Below are positions 49,375 through 59,198 of a stretch of 64,000 nt of DNA, one piece after another; the first letter of the stretch is position 1; every line of letters begins with the position of its first letter. The translations under genes were made by a program, and so were the position numbers. The DNA comes from Pararhizobium capsulatum DSM 1112 (GTDB lineage Bacteria; Pseudomonadota; Alphaproteobacteria; Rhizobiales; Rhizobiaceae): contig NZ_JAUSVF010000002.1 in NCBI RefSeq assembly GCF_030814475.1, positions 620,001 through 684,000 of the forward strand, read 5' to 3'. The notes below the pieces were generated by a model. The model did not search any database. It saw only the letters and a list, made by a program, of their open reading frames with translations, and had not been told where the DNA came from.

Positions 49375-50118
49375 ATGAGCGTTCAAGCCAAGCAGGAAGC
49401 GCCATCCGGTACGTTGACGATGCGGCTCGGCGATACGTTGCGCCGCGCGATCGCTGCTGGCCAGTTTCCGCCCGGCACGAAATTGCCGAGTGAATCCCGC
49501 CTCTCGCAAGCCCATGGTGTGAGCCGCACCGTCGTGCGCGAAGCAATCGCAGCACTCCGCGCCGATCGGCTCGTAGAGGCGCGCCAGGGTGCCGGCGTCT
49601 TTGTACTGGAACCGACGGCCGCCCCTGCACCTTCCCTTTCCCTGCAGGATATCGATCCGGCCCGGGTTTCCTCGATGATCGAGCTTCTGGAGCTTAGAAC
49701 CGCTGTAGAAGTCGAGGCTGCCGGCCTTGCAGCGCTTCGCCGCTCCCCCGCCCAGGAAGAGGTCATCATTGAACGCCACTATGCGGTGCGCGCCTGTCTT
49801 AACGCCGGCGTTTCGAGCGCGGAAGCGGATTTTGCGCTGCATCTGGCGATTGCTGAAGCCACCAACAATCCGCGCTTCCGCGAGTTCCTGGCGATGATCG
49901 GCCAGAATGTCATTCCCCGCGCAGCACTCCGCAACGATGACAAGGAAGCCGATCAGCAGGCCTATATCCGCATGCTGGACGACGAGCACGCGGATATCGT
50001 TTCCGCCATTTCCGCAGGCGATGAAGACGGTGCGCGGGACGCCATGCGACGGCATCTGCGCGGCAGCCAGGCACGGTATCGCGCGCTTTTACGCGAACAG
50101 CGTCAACATGTACGATGA
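49375..50118 (+). CDS. FadR/GntR-family regulator of uronate catabolism
   Basis: 247 residues. The winged helix-turn-helix is LGDTLRRAIAAGQFPPGTKLPSESRLSQAHGVSRTVVREAIAALRADRLVEARQGAGVFV, followed by a helical FadR C-terminal domain with probable metal ligands (Asp/His in ADFALHLAIAEATNN and the late DDEHADIVSAI, MRRHL). I chose ATG 49375 because GGGAGG lies upstream. It sits between udh and kdgD, and similar CTCATCATACA sites precede both, so it probably represses the whole uronate locus until an aldarate or lactone is bound. Confidence 0.9.
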   Translation: MSVQAKQEAPSGTLTMRLGDTLRRAIAAGQFPPGTKLPSESRLSQAHGVSRTVVREAIAALRADRLVEARQGAGVFVLEPTAAPAPSLSLQDIDPARVSSMIELLELRTAVEVEAAGLAALRRSPAQEEVIIERHYAVRACLNAGVSSAEADFALHLAIAEATNNPRFREFLAMIGQNVIPRAALRNDDKEADQQAYIRMLDDEHADIVSAISAGDEDGARDAMRRHLRGSQARYRALLREQRQHVR

Positions 50119-50148
50119 GTGCTTGACTCAATCTCATCATACATGTAC
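50108..50148. promoter_or_regulatory. operator region upstream of kdgD
   Basis: ATGTACGATGAG (50108-50119) and CTCATCATACAT (50133-50144) form an inverted pair, and the second copy continues as TCATACATGTACGA, itself a near-perfect 14-bp palindrome. The region overlaps the end of the regulator gene and lies 40 bp before kdgD. Probable binding site of the FadR-type regulator. Confidence 0.6.
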
Positions 50149-50188
50149 GACAAGTTTGCCTGAGGAGGCAGACGGAGGAAAATCATAA

Positions 50189-51094
<906 letters not shown>

Positions 51095-51095
51095 C

Positions 51096-52232
51096 ATGAA
51101 GATCGCGGCCGTCCATACACATCTGCTCGAATACCGGCTGGCCGTGCCGTTTGAAAGCGCATCCATGCGCTTCGATCGCCGCGCTCATGTGCTGGTGGAG
51201 ATCGTCTGCGACGACGGCACGACCGGCTGGGGCGAATGCCTCGGCCCGGCCCGGCCGAATGCTGCCGTCGTCGCGGCCTACAGGCCTTGGCTGATCGGGG
51301 CCGATCCGCTTGAAACGGAAAAGATCTGGGCGCGGCTCTACAACGCCCTTCGCGACCAGGGACAGCGTGGCCTCCCCGTCACCGCCCTTTCCGGCATCGA
51401 CATCGCGCTTTGGGACATCAAGGGCAAGCACTTTGGCGTGCCCGTCTCCACCCTGCTCGGTGGCCGGTTCCGCGAGGAAATCAAGGCCTATGCGACCGGC
51501 AGCTTCAAGCGCGACGGCGTCAATCGTGTCGAGGATAATGCGGCGGAAGCCGCGCGCTACCGGGCCGAAGGATTCCATGCCAGCAAGATGAAGATCGGCT
51601 TCGGCATCAAGGAAGACTTGGCCGTGATCAAGGCCGTGCGTGACGCAGTAGGCCCCGAGATGCGGCTGATGATCGATGCCAATCATGGTTACGATCCGCT
51701 GGAGGCCGTCCAACTCGGCCGCAAAGCTGCGGAATTCGATATTGACTGGTTCGAGGAACCGGTCATTCCCGAGCAGCTCGCGTCCTATCGCCATGTGCGC
51801 GCTAACCAGCCGATCCCGGTGGCCGGTGGCGAGACCTGGCACAGCCGCTTTGGCATGCGCGAGCCGATCGAGACCGGCTGCGTCGATATCATCCAGCCGG
51901 ATCTTGCCGGCGTCGGCGGCTTCACCGAGGCCAAGCGCGTGGCCGACATGGCGGCGCTGCATGGCGCGCGCGTCGTGCCGCATGTCTGGGGAACCGCAGT
52001 CCATATCGCCGCGGCCCTGCAGTTCATGGCCGCGATGATCCCGAGCCCGGTGCGCGTCAATCCGATCGAGCCGATCCTCGAATTCGACCGGACCGAAAAT
52101 CCCTTCCGTCAAGCGATCGTCAAGACGCCCATCGAACACATCCAGGGGGTGGTCAAAATCCCCGATGGACCCGGCCTCGGCATCGAGATCGATCGCGATG
52201 CGCTTGCCGAGTTCCGGATGAAGGATGAGTGA
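51096..52232 (+). CDS. gci: D-galactaro-1,4-lactone cycloisomerase
   Basis: 378-residue enolase-superfamily enzyme, the same length as Gci of Agrobacterium. Active-site residues fall at the same numbers: Lys166 (KMKIGF), Asp194 (MIDANHG), Glu220 (WFEEPV), Glu246 (GGETWH) and His296 (PHVWG). The N-terminal FESASMRFDRRAHVLVEI also matches. It opens the galactaro-lactone to a 2-keto-3-deoxy-hexarate, the KdgD substrate. It overlaps gli by 8 bp. Confidence 0.93.
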   Translation: MKIAAVHTHLLEYRLAVPFESASMRFDRRAHVLVEIVCDDGTTGWGECLGPARPNAAVVAAYRPWLIGADPLETEKIWARLYNALRDQGQRGLPVTALSGIDIALWDIKGKHFGVPVSTLLGGRFREEIKAYATGSFKRDGVNRVEDNAAEAARYRAEGFHASKMKIGFGIKEDLAVIKAVRDAVGPEMRLMIDANHGYDPLEAVQLGRKAAEFDIDWFEEPVIPEQLASYRHVRANQPIPVAGGETWHSRFGMREPIETGCVDIIQPDLAGVGGFTEAKRVADMAALHGARVVPHVWGTAVHIAAALQFMAAMIPSPVRVNPIEPILEFDRTENPFRQAIVKTPIEHIQGVVKIPDGPGLGIEIDRDALAEFRMKDE

Positions 52233-53115
52233 CATGCTGGTTCGTCCGCTCGAAGGCCGCCCGTTGAAATATCCGCTGCCGGAAGGCGCGGTCGACAGCC
52301 AGATGCATATGTACCTGCCGGGCTACCCATCCCTGCCGGGCGGCCCGGATTTACCGGCCGGCGCATTGCCGGATGCTGCACAATACCGCCGCTTCATGAA
52401 ATGGTTCGGCATCGACCGCGTGATCATCACGCAAGGCAATGCCCATCAGCGCAATAACGACAATCTCGTCGCCTGCCTCAAGGAAATGGGTGACACCGCC
52501 CGCGGCGTGGCAGCCTTTTCGCCTGATATCGGCGATGACGAACTCGACGCCTTTGCCGAAGCCGGGATTATCGGCGCACGCATCATGGACCTGCCCGGCG
52601 GCGCTGTTGGCCTTGATGCGCTGGAAGCAACCGACGATCGTGCCAATGCTCGCGGCTGGATGATCGCGGTACAATTCGACGGCAACCGGATCGTCGAGCT
52701 CGAACCCCGTCTCGCCCGGCTGAAATCGCGTTGGGTTTTCGATCATCACGGCAAGTTCTTTGCCGGCGCCGCCATCGACGGCCCGGAAATCGCCGCAGTC
52801 AAACGACTGATCGACGGCGGCAAGTGCTGGTTCAAGTTTGCGGGCGTCTACGAATCCTCAAAATCCGGGGCGCCCGGCTACGAGGATGTCGCCAACTTTT
52901 CCCGTCACATCGCCAAATACGCACCGGAGCGCATCGTCTGGGGCAGCAACTGGCCGCACAACCTTGCAAAGACGACCGAGGCTTATCCCGATGATGCAGG
53001 TCTCGCTGACACGGTGCTCGGCTGGTTTGCCGACGATGCCGCCCGCAGGCGCGCGCTGCTCGATAACCCGCAGGAGCTCTACCGCCTTCCCCGCTTCAAG
53101 AGCGGAGACGACTGA
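52225..53115 (+). CDS. gli: D-galactarolactone isomerase (amidohydrolase_2 family)
   Basis: 296 residues of the COG3618 amidohydrolase group. Metal-site pieces are VDSQMHMY (HxH-like), FDHHGKF and GSNWPHN with a conserved Asn/Trp. In Agrobacterium the homologous gene next to gci encodes the isomerase that turns galactaro-1,5-lactone (the Udh product) into the 1,4-lactone used by Gci. The position here, overlapping gci by 8 bp, is the same. A simple lactonase is the alternative. Confidence 0.88.
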   Translation: MSDMLVRPLEGRPLKYPLPEGAVDSQMHMYLPGYPSLPGGPDLPAGALPDAAQYRRFMKWFGIDRVIITQGNAHQRNNDNLVACLKEMGDTARGVAAFSPDIGDDELDAFAEAGIIGARIMDLPGGAVGLDALEATDDRANARGWMIAVQFDGNRIVELEPRLARLKSRWVFDHHGKFFAGAAIDGPEIAAVKRLIDGGKCWFKFAGVYESSKSGAPGYEDVANFSRHIAKYAPERIVWGSNWPHNLAKTTEAYPDDAGLADTVLGWFADDAARRRALLDNPQELYRLPRFKSGDD

Positions 53116-53176
53116 CTGACGCATGCGCCCATGACGAGGAGGTCACGGGTGAAATTTTAAAAAGGAGGAGGAACCA

Positions 53177-54148
53177 ATGAAAATTGCCAAAATGCTGTGC
53201 CTGGCTGTGGGCGTTGCGCTCAGCGCCGTATCCGTGCATGCCCAGGAGATCACACTCCGCTCAGCCGACATCCACCCGGACGGTTATCCGACAGTCGATG
53301 CCGTCAAGTATATGGGTGAACTCGTCTCCCAGCGCACCAATGGCCGCATCAAGATCGAGGTCCAGAACAACGGTACACTCGGCAACGAGAAGGATACGAT
53401 CGAGCAGACCCGCTTCGGCGTCATCGACATGAACCGCGTCAATGCGGCGCCGTTCAACAACCTGATCCCGGAGACTGTCGTTCTCGGTCTGCCCTTCCTG
53501 TTCCGTTCGACCGAACACATGCACAACACGGTCGACGGCCCGATCGGCGACGAAATCCTTGCGGCTTTCGAGCCGCACGGCCTGATCGGCCTCGCATACT
53601 ACGATTCCGGCGCCCGCTCCTTCTATTCCAAGAAGCCTATCGAGAAGCTGGCAGATCTCAAGGGCATGAAGGTGCGCGTGCAGCAGTCCGATCTCTGGAT
53701 CGCCATGATGGAAGCCTTCGGCGCCAATCCGACACCGATGCCGATGGGTGAAGTCTATTCGTCGCTCGAAACCGGCGTCGTCGATGCGGCCGAAAACAAC
53801 TGGCCGTCCTACGAATCCGCCCGCCACTTCGAAATCGCTAAGAATTACACGCTGACCCAACACTCGATGAACCCGGAAATTCTGGTCATTTCCAAGATCA
53901 GCTGGGACAAGCTGAGCCCTGATGATCAGAAGGTCCTGAAGGAAGCGGCCAAGGAATCGGTCGTCAAGATGCGTGAACTCTGGAGCGCCCGTGAAAAAAG
54001 CTCCGAGGAGAAGGTTCGCGCCGCTGGCGTCAATGTCATCACTGTCGACAAGGCCGAATTTTCGGACGCGATGAAGCCGGTCTATGACAAATTCATCACC
54101 GATCCGAAGATGAAAGACCTGCTCGAGCGCATCCGCGCTACCAAATAA
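53177..54148 (+). CDS. TRAP transporter substrate-binding protein DctP
   Basis: 323 residues with a Sec signal peptide ([24 protein letters not shown], cleavage after HA). The DctP fold is shown by [83 protein letters not shown], with the conserved Arg that binds a carboxylate. AAAGGAGGAGG precedes the ATG. In this locus the ligand is probably D-galacturonate or D-glucuronate. A strong hairpin follows. Confidence 0.93.
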   Translation: MKIAKMLCLAVGVALSAVSVHAQEITLRSADIHPDGYPTVDAVKYMGELVSQRTNGRIKIEVQNNGTLGNEKDTIEQTRFGVIDMNRVNAAPFNNLIPETVVLGLPFLFRSTEHMHNTVDGPIGDEILAAFEPHGLIGLAYYDSGARSFYSKKPIEKLADLKGMKVRVQQSDLWIAMMEAFGANPTPMPMGEVYSSLETGVVDAAENNWPSYESARHFEIAKNYTLTQHSMNPEILVISKISWDKLSPDDQKVLKEAAKESVVKMRELWSAREKSSEEKVRAAGVNVITVDKAEFSDAMKPVYDKFITDPKMKDLLERIRATK

Positions 54149-54154
54149 GCCCGG

Positions 54155-54184
54155 GGCCGGCCGGGTCATGCCCGGCCGGCCTTT
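54155..54184 (+). terminator. GC-rich hairpin between dctP and dctQ
   Basis: Perfect 11-bp all-GC stem (54155-54165 and 54171-54181) with a 5-nt loop and only three T after it. It probably stabilises or attenuates the message so that the binding protein is made in excess. Confidence 0.6.
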
Positions 54185-54231
54185 GCATTCCCGGTGTATC
54201 GAACGCACCGGAGCCTATGGAGGAAAAGGCA

Positions 54232-54753
54232 ATGTGGCGTTTCATGCAGGCCGTCCGGCCTGTCCTGGCCGGGCTTAGCCGGGCTTCACTTTATCTCTCG
54301 GGTGTCGGCCTTCTCGTCATGACCGCCGCCGTCGGGTGGCAGGTCTTCGCCCGGTACGTTCTCAACGACACGCCCAGTTGGTCGGAGCCGCTCTCGCTGC
54401 ATCTGATGTCCTGGTTCATCATTCTCGGCGCCGCCGTCGGCGTGCGCGAAAGCGTGCATCTCGGGCTGGACTTCGTCCGGCACGGCGCACCACCCGCCAT
54501 GCAGCGCGCCATGGATCTCGTCAGCCTCGGCCTCATCGTGCTCTTCGGAATTGCCATGACCTATTATTCGATCCTGCTTGCCGCCGGCACCTGGAGCGCC
54601 AGAATTCCCGTGCTCGGCTGGCCGGGCGGCGTGGACTTCATTCCAATGATCGTCGGTGGCCTGCTGATCTCGCTTTTCGCCGCCGAGCGCTTCATCGACA
54701 CCTGCCTCGGAGCCGAAATCGCCGCCGATGTGGTGCTGCAGGAGGCTGCATAA
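54232..54753 (+). CDS. TRAP transporter small permease DctQ
   Basis: 173 residues with four membrane helices; FARYVLNDTPSWSEPLSLHLMSWFIILGAAVGVRESVHLGLDFV is the DctQ core motif. I chose ATG 54232 because GGAGGAAAAGG lies upstream; an earlier ATG at 54217 overlaps that site. It overlaps the large permease gene by one base (TAATG). Confidence 0.9.
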   Translation: MWRFMQAVRPVLAGLSRASLYLSGVGLLVMTAAVGWQVFARYVLNDTPSWSEPLSLHLMSWFIILGAAVGVRESVHLGLDFVRHGAPPAMQRAMDLVSLGLIVLFGIAMTYYSILLAAGTWSARIPVLGWPGGVDFIPMIVGGLLISLFAAERFIDTCLGAEIAADVVLQEAA

Positions 54754-56033
54754 TGGCCTATACTATCCTCTTCGGCGTTTTCACGGCCCTGATGCTGATC
54801 GGCATGCCGATCGCCTTCTGCCTCGGCATCGCATCAGTCGCAACCGTGATGTATCTCGGCATTCCCGCGATCGTGGTCTTCCAGCAGATGAATTCCGGCA
54901 TGAATGTCTTCGCCATGATGGCGATCCCGTTCTTCATCTTCGCTGGCGACCTGATGGTGCGCGGCGGCATCGCCGACCGATTGATACGCTTCGCAGCCGG
55001 CATCGTCGGCCATCTGCGCGGTGGCCTCGGTCAGGTCAACATCGTCGCCTCGACATTGTTCGGAGGCATTTCCGGCTCGGCGGTCGCCGACGCTTCGGCG
55101 GTCGGCGGCCTGATGATCCCTCAGATGGCCGCACGCGGCTATGACCGCGGCTATGCCGTCAACGTCACCGTCAACGCGGCAATCATCGCATTGATGATCC
55201 CGCCATCTCACAACATGATCCTCTATTCGATCGCAGCCGGTGGCAATGTCTCCGTGGCCGATCTGTTCACCGCTGGCATCCTGCCGGGTCTCCTGCTCGC
55301 TGCGGCGCTCATGGTCACCGCCTATATCGTGGCGCGCCGGCGTGGCTATCCGTCAGAACCCTTCCCCGGCTTTCGCAAGCTCGGCTATTTCCTGCTCGCA
55401 TCGCTCCCAGGGCTCCTTCTGATTGGTATCATCTTCGGCGGCGTGCGTTCCGGCGTTTTTACAGCTACCGAAAGCTCCTGCATCGCCGTCTTTTACGCAC
55501 TGCTCGTGGCGGTCCTCGTCTACAGGGAGCTCGATTGGAACGGTTTCATCGAAGCCGTCCTGCAGGCTGTGCGCACGACAGCGATGGTGCTGCTGGTCAT
55601 CGGGACCGCGGCATCCTTCGGCTGGCTGATGTCCTTCCTACAGGTGCAGCAGGTACTGGTCGGCATCATCAGTGCGATCTCTGACAATCCGATCGTCGTT
55701 CTCCTGATGATCAATGTCATCCTACTGGTGCTGGGGACTTTCATGGACATGGCGCCGATGGTCATCATCTGCACGCCGATCCTGCTGCCGGTGGTCAAGG
55801 CCTTTGGCATCGATCCCGTGCACTTCGGCGTGGTGATGATCCTCAATGCCGGCATCGGCCTCAACACACCACCGGTCGGCACCGTGCTCTTCGTAGGCTG
55901 CGCCGTCGGCGGCATCTCGATCCGGGAAGCGATGCGCACGATCTGGCCGTTCTTCGGCGCCAGCATCTTCGTGCTGATGCTGGTGACCTACATACCGGGT
56001 CTGTCGCTCTGGCTGCCGGCGCTGTTCAGGTAG
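54753..56033 (+). CDS. TRAP transporter large permease DctM
   Basis: 426 residues, about 12 membrane helices. Signatures are FFIFAGDLMVRGGIADRL, ASTLFGGISGSAVADASAVGG and MIPPSHNMILYSIAAGG near one substrate site, with FMDMAPMVIICTPILLPV and GLNTPPVGTVLFVGCAV in the second half. GGAGG lies 7 nt before the ATG. It ends the udh-kdgD-associated transport operon and is followed by a strong terminator. Confidence 0.93.
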   Translation: MAYTILFGVFTALMLIGMPIAFCLGIASVATVMYLGIPAIVVFQQMNSGMNVFAMMAIPFFIFAGDLMVRGGIADRLIRFAAGIVGHLRGGLGQVNIVASTLFGGISGSAVADASAVGGLMIPQMAARGYDRGYAVNVTVNAAIIALMIPPSHNMILYSIAAGGNVSVADLFTAGILPGLLLAAALMVTAYIVARRRGYPSEPFPGFRKLGYFLLASLPGLLLIGIIFGGVRSGVFTATESSCIAVFYALLVAVLVYRELDWNGFIEAVLQAVRTTAMVLLVIGTAASFGWLMSFLQVQQVLVGIISAISDNPIVVLLMINVILLVLGTFMDMAPMVIICTPILLPVVKAFGIDPVHFGVVMILNAGIGLNTPPVGTVLFVGCAVGGISIREAMRTIWPFFGASIFVLMLVTYIPGLSLWLPALFR

Positions 56034-56049
56034 TTTTCCGATAGACAAC

Positions 56050-56085
56050 AAAGCCCCGGCTCAATCCAATGGAGCCGGGGTTTTT
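56050..56085 (+). terminator. strong intrinsic terminator
   Basis: Perfect 9-bp stem (56054-56062 and 56072-56080) extended by A-U pairs, 9-nt loop, then T5 at 56081-56085. It ends the TRAP operon and lies before the end of the convergent otnC. Confidence 0.85.
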
Positions 56086-56112
56086 CCATGTCCGGAGGAA
56101 CTTGTTTCGTGT

Positions 56113-56751
56113 CTACGACTTGAGCACCGCACGTTGTTCTGGCGTCAAAGGCCGGAGGGCGTGCCCGCGCAACAGCAGAAACAGTTTTGCCGTCTCCTCC
56201 AGTTCTTCCGTCGCATACTGCGCATCAAGCAAGGTCTTGCCGGCGACGACAGGACCATGGTTGGCGAGGAGCACTGCATGGCTCGACTTCGCCTTCTCCG
56301 CGACCGCCTTGGCCAATGCTTTGTCTCCTGGTGGGAAATACGGCACCAGCGGCAGCGAGCCGACCCGCATGACGTAGTAGGCGGTCAATGGCGGCAGGAC
56401 GTCTTCGGGATCGACATCTGCAAGAATGCTGGCAGCCACGGCATAGGTTGAATGCAGATGCACGACGGCGCCGCTCATTTTCTGTTGGCAGTACATGCAT
56501 TGATGGAGGAAAGCTTCCTTGGTCGGCTTGTCGCCTCCGCTGTGAACACCCTCCGCTGAAAAGCGCGAGAGCCGCTCCGGTTCAAGGCTTCCAAGCGAGG
56601 CGTTGGTCGGCGTCATCAGGAGTTCGCCGGTCGAAAGACGCGCGCTGATATTGCCCGTCGAGCCGAAGGTCAGGCCGCGATCGAAGATGGATTTGCCGAC
56701 GGCAGCAATCTGGTCGCGCAGCTTTGTTTCCTCGGAAAGAACCGCCGTCAT
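56113..56751 (-). CDS. otnC: 3-oxo-tetronate 4-phosphate decarboxylase (class II aldolase family)
   Basis: 212 residues of the class II aldolase/adducin fold. Metal-binding residues are His98 and His100 (VHLHSTYA), His165 (NHGPV) and the acidic Glu79 of TKEAFLH; GLTFGSTGNISAR binds phosphate. It follows otnK with an ATGA overlap, and together they make the 3-oxo-tetronate kinase/decarboxylase pair that yields dihydroxyacetone phosphate or a related triose. I chose ATG 56751 because of this coupling. Confidence 0.9.
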   Translation of the reverse strand: MTAVLSEETKLRDQIAAVGKSIFDRGLTFGSTGNISARLSTGELLMTPTNASLGSLEPERLSRFSAEGVHSGGDKPTKEAFLHQCMYCQQKMSGAVVHLHSTYAVAASILADVDPEDVLPPLTAYYVMRVGSLPLVPYFPPGDKALAKAVAEKAKSSHAVLLANHGPVVAGKTLLDAQYATEELEETAKLFLLLRGHALRPLTPEQRAVLKS

Positions 56752-58010
56752 GCCAGCATACCCCATGCCTTGAGAAAGAAATCATCGGCGCCGAAATTGC
56801 CGGATTTCAGCGCCAGCGCCACCGGCCTTTCATCGCCGATGCTGTGCGTCCACGGCACGCCCGGATCGATTTCCGGGCCGATACGCATGGCCTGTACGCC
56901 CAGCGCGTTGACCACGGCCCCGGAGGTTTCGCCGCCGGCAACGAGAAAGCGGTTGTAGCCGCCACGTTTCAGATTCACAGCAACGCTCGCCAGCAGATGT
57001 TCCACCACCTCACCGGCGCGATCACGGCCCAATACGTCCTGTGCCTTTTTCACCTCCGCGGGATCGTCGCTCGAATAGACCAGAGGCACCGTCGTGCCGG
57101 ATGCACGCACCCAGGCGGCGACGTCATCCGCCTTGGTCCTGCCCTCGGCGATATCCAGAGGATCGACTTTCAACACCGGAACACCTGCAGCCGTCGCCGC
57201 CGCAATCTGGCGTCGCGTCGCCGCAGAGCACGAACCGGCCAGCATGACCGCTGGCCCCTGAGGTGGCGAAAACCCTTCCGTGACGGAGCCGGAAAGTTTG
57301 CCAGCCCGCCTGAAATTTTCTGGCAGCCCAAGCGCGATGCCCGAACCGCCGGTGATCAACCTGAAGCCGGCCGCGGCCCGGCCGATGGCCCGCAGATGTT
57401 CGTCGGTCACGGCATCGACGATGACGATACGCTCCCCCGCGTCTGCGGCCCTTTCAAAGGCCTCGGCAACAGCGTTGCTTCCGACATCGACAGCATTGTA
57501 AGCAACCAACCCCACCTTGTTGCGGCTCTGCCGCTGCAGCACCCGCACCAGGTTGGCGTCGCGCATTGGCGTGAGCGGATGATCCTTCATCGGACTATCC
57601 GATAGGAGCTGATCGCCGACGAAGAGATGGCCGCGATAGAGCGTGCGACCATTGGCGGGAAAGGCCGGGCAGGCAAGCGTCAACGGCACGCCCAGAAGAT
57701 CGAGCAGCGCATCCGTCACCGGGCCGATATTGCCGTCATCAGTGGAATCGAAGGTGGAGCAATATTTGAACAGCAGCTGTTCTGCCCCGTTTGCCAGAAG
57801 GCAACGCGCGGCCGCAAGCGATAGGTCGATCGCCGCATCAGCCGGGATCGTCCGGGATTTCAGCGCGATGACGACGGCCTCGGCATCCCCGAAATCGAAA
57901 CCTTTCTCCGGCACGCCGACAACCTGAACCGTTTTCATTCCCTCGCGCGCCAGCGTCAGGGCAAGATCGGCGGCCCCCGTCAGATCATCCGCGATTGCTC
58001 CCAAAAGCAT
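56748..58010 (-). CDS. otnK: 3-oxo-tetronate kinase (DUF1537 four-carbon acid sugar kinase)
   Basis: 420 residues. The N-terminal sugar-acid-binding domain opens with LLGAIADDLTGAADLALTLAREG and has FKYCSTFDSTDDGNIGPVTDAL; the C-terminal ATP-binding domain has AGGETSGAVVNALGV and the PGVPW motif. All are hallmarks of DUF1537 kinases of the OtnK type. I chose ATG 58010 as the family N-terminus. lacI lies 25 bp upstream on the same strand and otnC overlaps its end, so the three form one operon. It phosphorylates the 3-oxo acid made by OtnD. Confidence 0.93.
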   Translation of the reverse strand: MLLGAIADDLTGAADLALTLAREGMKTVQVVGVPEKGFDFGDAEAVVIALKSRTIPADAAIDLSLAAARCLLANGAEQLLFKYCSTFDSTDDGNIGPVTDALLDLLGVPLTLACPAFPANGRTLYRGHLFVGDQLLSDSPMKDHPLTPMRDANLVRVLQRQSRNKVGLVAYNAVDVGSNAVAEAFERAADAGERIVIVDAVTDEHLRAIGRAAAGFRLITGGSGIALGLPENFRRAGKLSGSVTEGFSPPQGPAVMLAGSCSAATRRQIAAATAAGVPVLKVDPLDIAEGRTKADDVAAWVRASGTTVPLVYSSDDPAEVKKAQDVLGRDRAGEVVEHLLASVAVNLKRGGYNRFLVAGGETSGAVVNALGVQAMRIGPEIDPGVPWTHSIGDERPVALALKSGNFGADDFFLKAWGMLA

Positions 58011-58035
58011 TGTCCACTCACTCCCCAAATAGAAC

Positions 58036-59037
58036 TCAGGCGGTCGCGCCCGTGATGATTTCGTAACCCGTGTCCACGATCAGCTTTTCTGCCGGGCGCT
58101 CTCCGCCCTCCAGCAGTTTTTCCACGGCAATCTTGCCGATCAGAAAACGGTTGGAACGCACGGTGGAGAGCGGCTGCGGCAGGGACTGGCCGATATCGAG
58201 ACCGTTGAAGCCGAACAGCGCCAGCTTCTCCTTCACGGCGATACCCGCCGTCAGGCAATGGAAGAAGCCGCCGACTGCCATGTCGTCGTTCGAAAAGACG
58301 GCCACATCGACATCCGGCTTCGCCGCAACCAATGCCGCCAACGTATCGCGCCCGGCAATCGTCGAACTCGGCCCGGCAAATCTTTTTTCCGCATGAAGGC
58401 TTAACCCCGCCTCCGCGAGTGCTGTGCAAAGCCCCATGTAACGCAGCCGCGCGCGCCGGTCGGCATCCCAGTCGTGGCCGACATAGCCGAAGCGCCTGTA
58501 GCCACGTTCGATCAGATGACGCCCCGCATCATATCCCGCCTTGCGATGGGAAAGACCGACGGCGATATCGATCGGATCGGCATCGATATCCATCAGTTCG
58601 GCCACCCGCACACGGCTGTTGGCCAGCATGCGCCGCGTTGCATCGGTGTGGTCGAAGCCGGTCATGATGATCGCTGCCGGCTGCCAGGAAAGCAGCGACG
58701 ACAGGATGCTCTGCTCGGCCAGCGGATCGTAGTCGGTGACGCCGATTAGCGGCTGGTAGCCTGTGGCGGCAAGCGCGGTATGAATACCGCGCAGCACTTC
58801 GGGAAACACGATGTTGGAAAGCGACGGAAGGAGAACGCCCATCAGCTGCGATCCGGAAGAAGCGAGCGAACCCGCTGCCCGGTTCGGCACGTAGCCGAGT
58901 GTCTCGATCGCAGACAGCACGCGGCTCCGCGTCGCCTCTGCAATCGGCCCCTTGTTGCGCACGACACGCGAGACCGTGATTTCGCTGACGCCGGCCAGGC
59001 GCGCAACATCCGTCAACGTCGGCATGTCCTGCAACAT
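58036..59037 (-). CDS. LacI-family regulator (GntR-like) of four-carbon acid-sugar catabolism
   Basis: 333 residues. The helix-turn-helix is LTDVARLAGVSEITVSRVVRNKGPIAEATRSRVLSAIETLGYVPNRAAGSLASS, of the gluconate-repressor subtype, with sensor domain pieces LLPSLSNIVFPEVLRGIHTAL and FSNDDMAVGG. I chose ATG 59037 because GGGAGG lies 8 nt upstream. It leads the otnK-otnC operon and diverges from the ABC transporter operon. Two perfect inverted copies of a 17-bp operator in between suggest that it controls both. Confidence 0.92.
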   Translation of the reverse strand: MLQDMPTLTDVARLAGVSEITVSRVVRNKGPIAEATRSRVLSAIETLGYVPNRAAGSLASSGSQLMGVLLPSLSNIVFPEVLRGIHTALAATGYQPLIGVTDYDPLAEQSILSSLLSWQPAAIIMTGFDHTDATRRMLANSRVRVAELMDIDADPIDIAVGLSHRKAGYDAGRHLIERGYRRFGYVGHDWDADRRARLRYMGLCTALAEAGLSLHAEKRFAGPSSTIAGRDTLAALVAAKPDVDVAVFSNDDMAVGGFFHCLTAGIAVKEKLALFGFNGLDIGQSLPQPLSTVRSNRFLIGKIAVEKLLEGGERPAEKLIVDTGYEIITGATA

Positions 59038-59079
59038 CTGCGTCCCTCCCATACGGATCTTCCTGCCCGAAAACGTCTT

Positions 59080-59096
59080 ATGACAGCGCTAACATA
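59080..59096. promoter_or_regulatory. LacI operator copy 1
   Basis: ATGACAGCGCTAACATA, the exact reverse complement of the element at 59136-59152. It carries the AGCGCT core common to LacI-family operators and lies 43 bp upstream of the regulator start. Confidence 0.75.
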
Positions 59097-59135
59097 TTTT
59101 GCTTGCGCGCAGCCAGAGCCTGTGCTTATTATTTT

Positions 59136-59152
59136 TATGTTAGCGCTGTCAT
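59136..59152. promoter_or_regulatory. LacI operator copy 2
   Basis: TATGTTAGCGCTGTCAT, perfect inverted copy of the element at 59080-59096, 56 bp away centre to centre and 47 bp upstream of the transporter binding-protein gene. Confidence 0.75.
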
Positions 59153-59198
59153 TGGCGCTTTGGGAAGAGATTTTACGCTTTTTTGGGAGGAAATCACC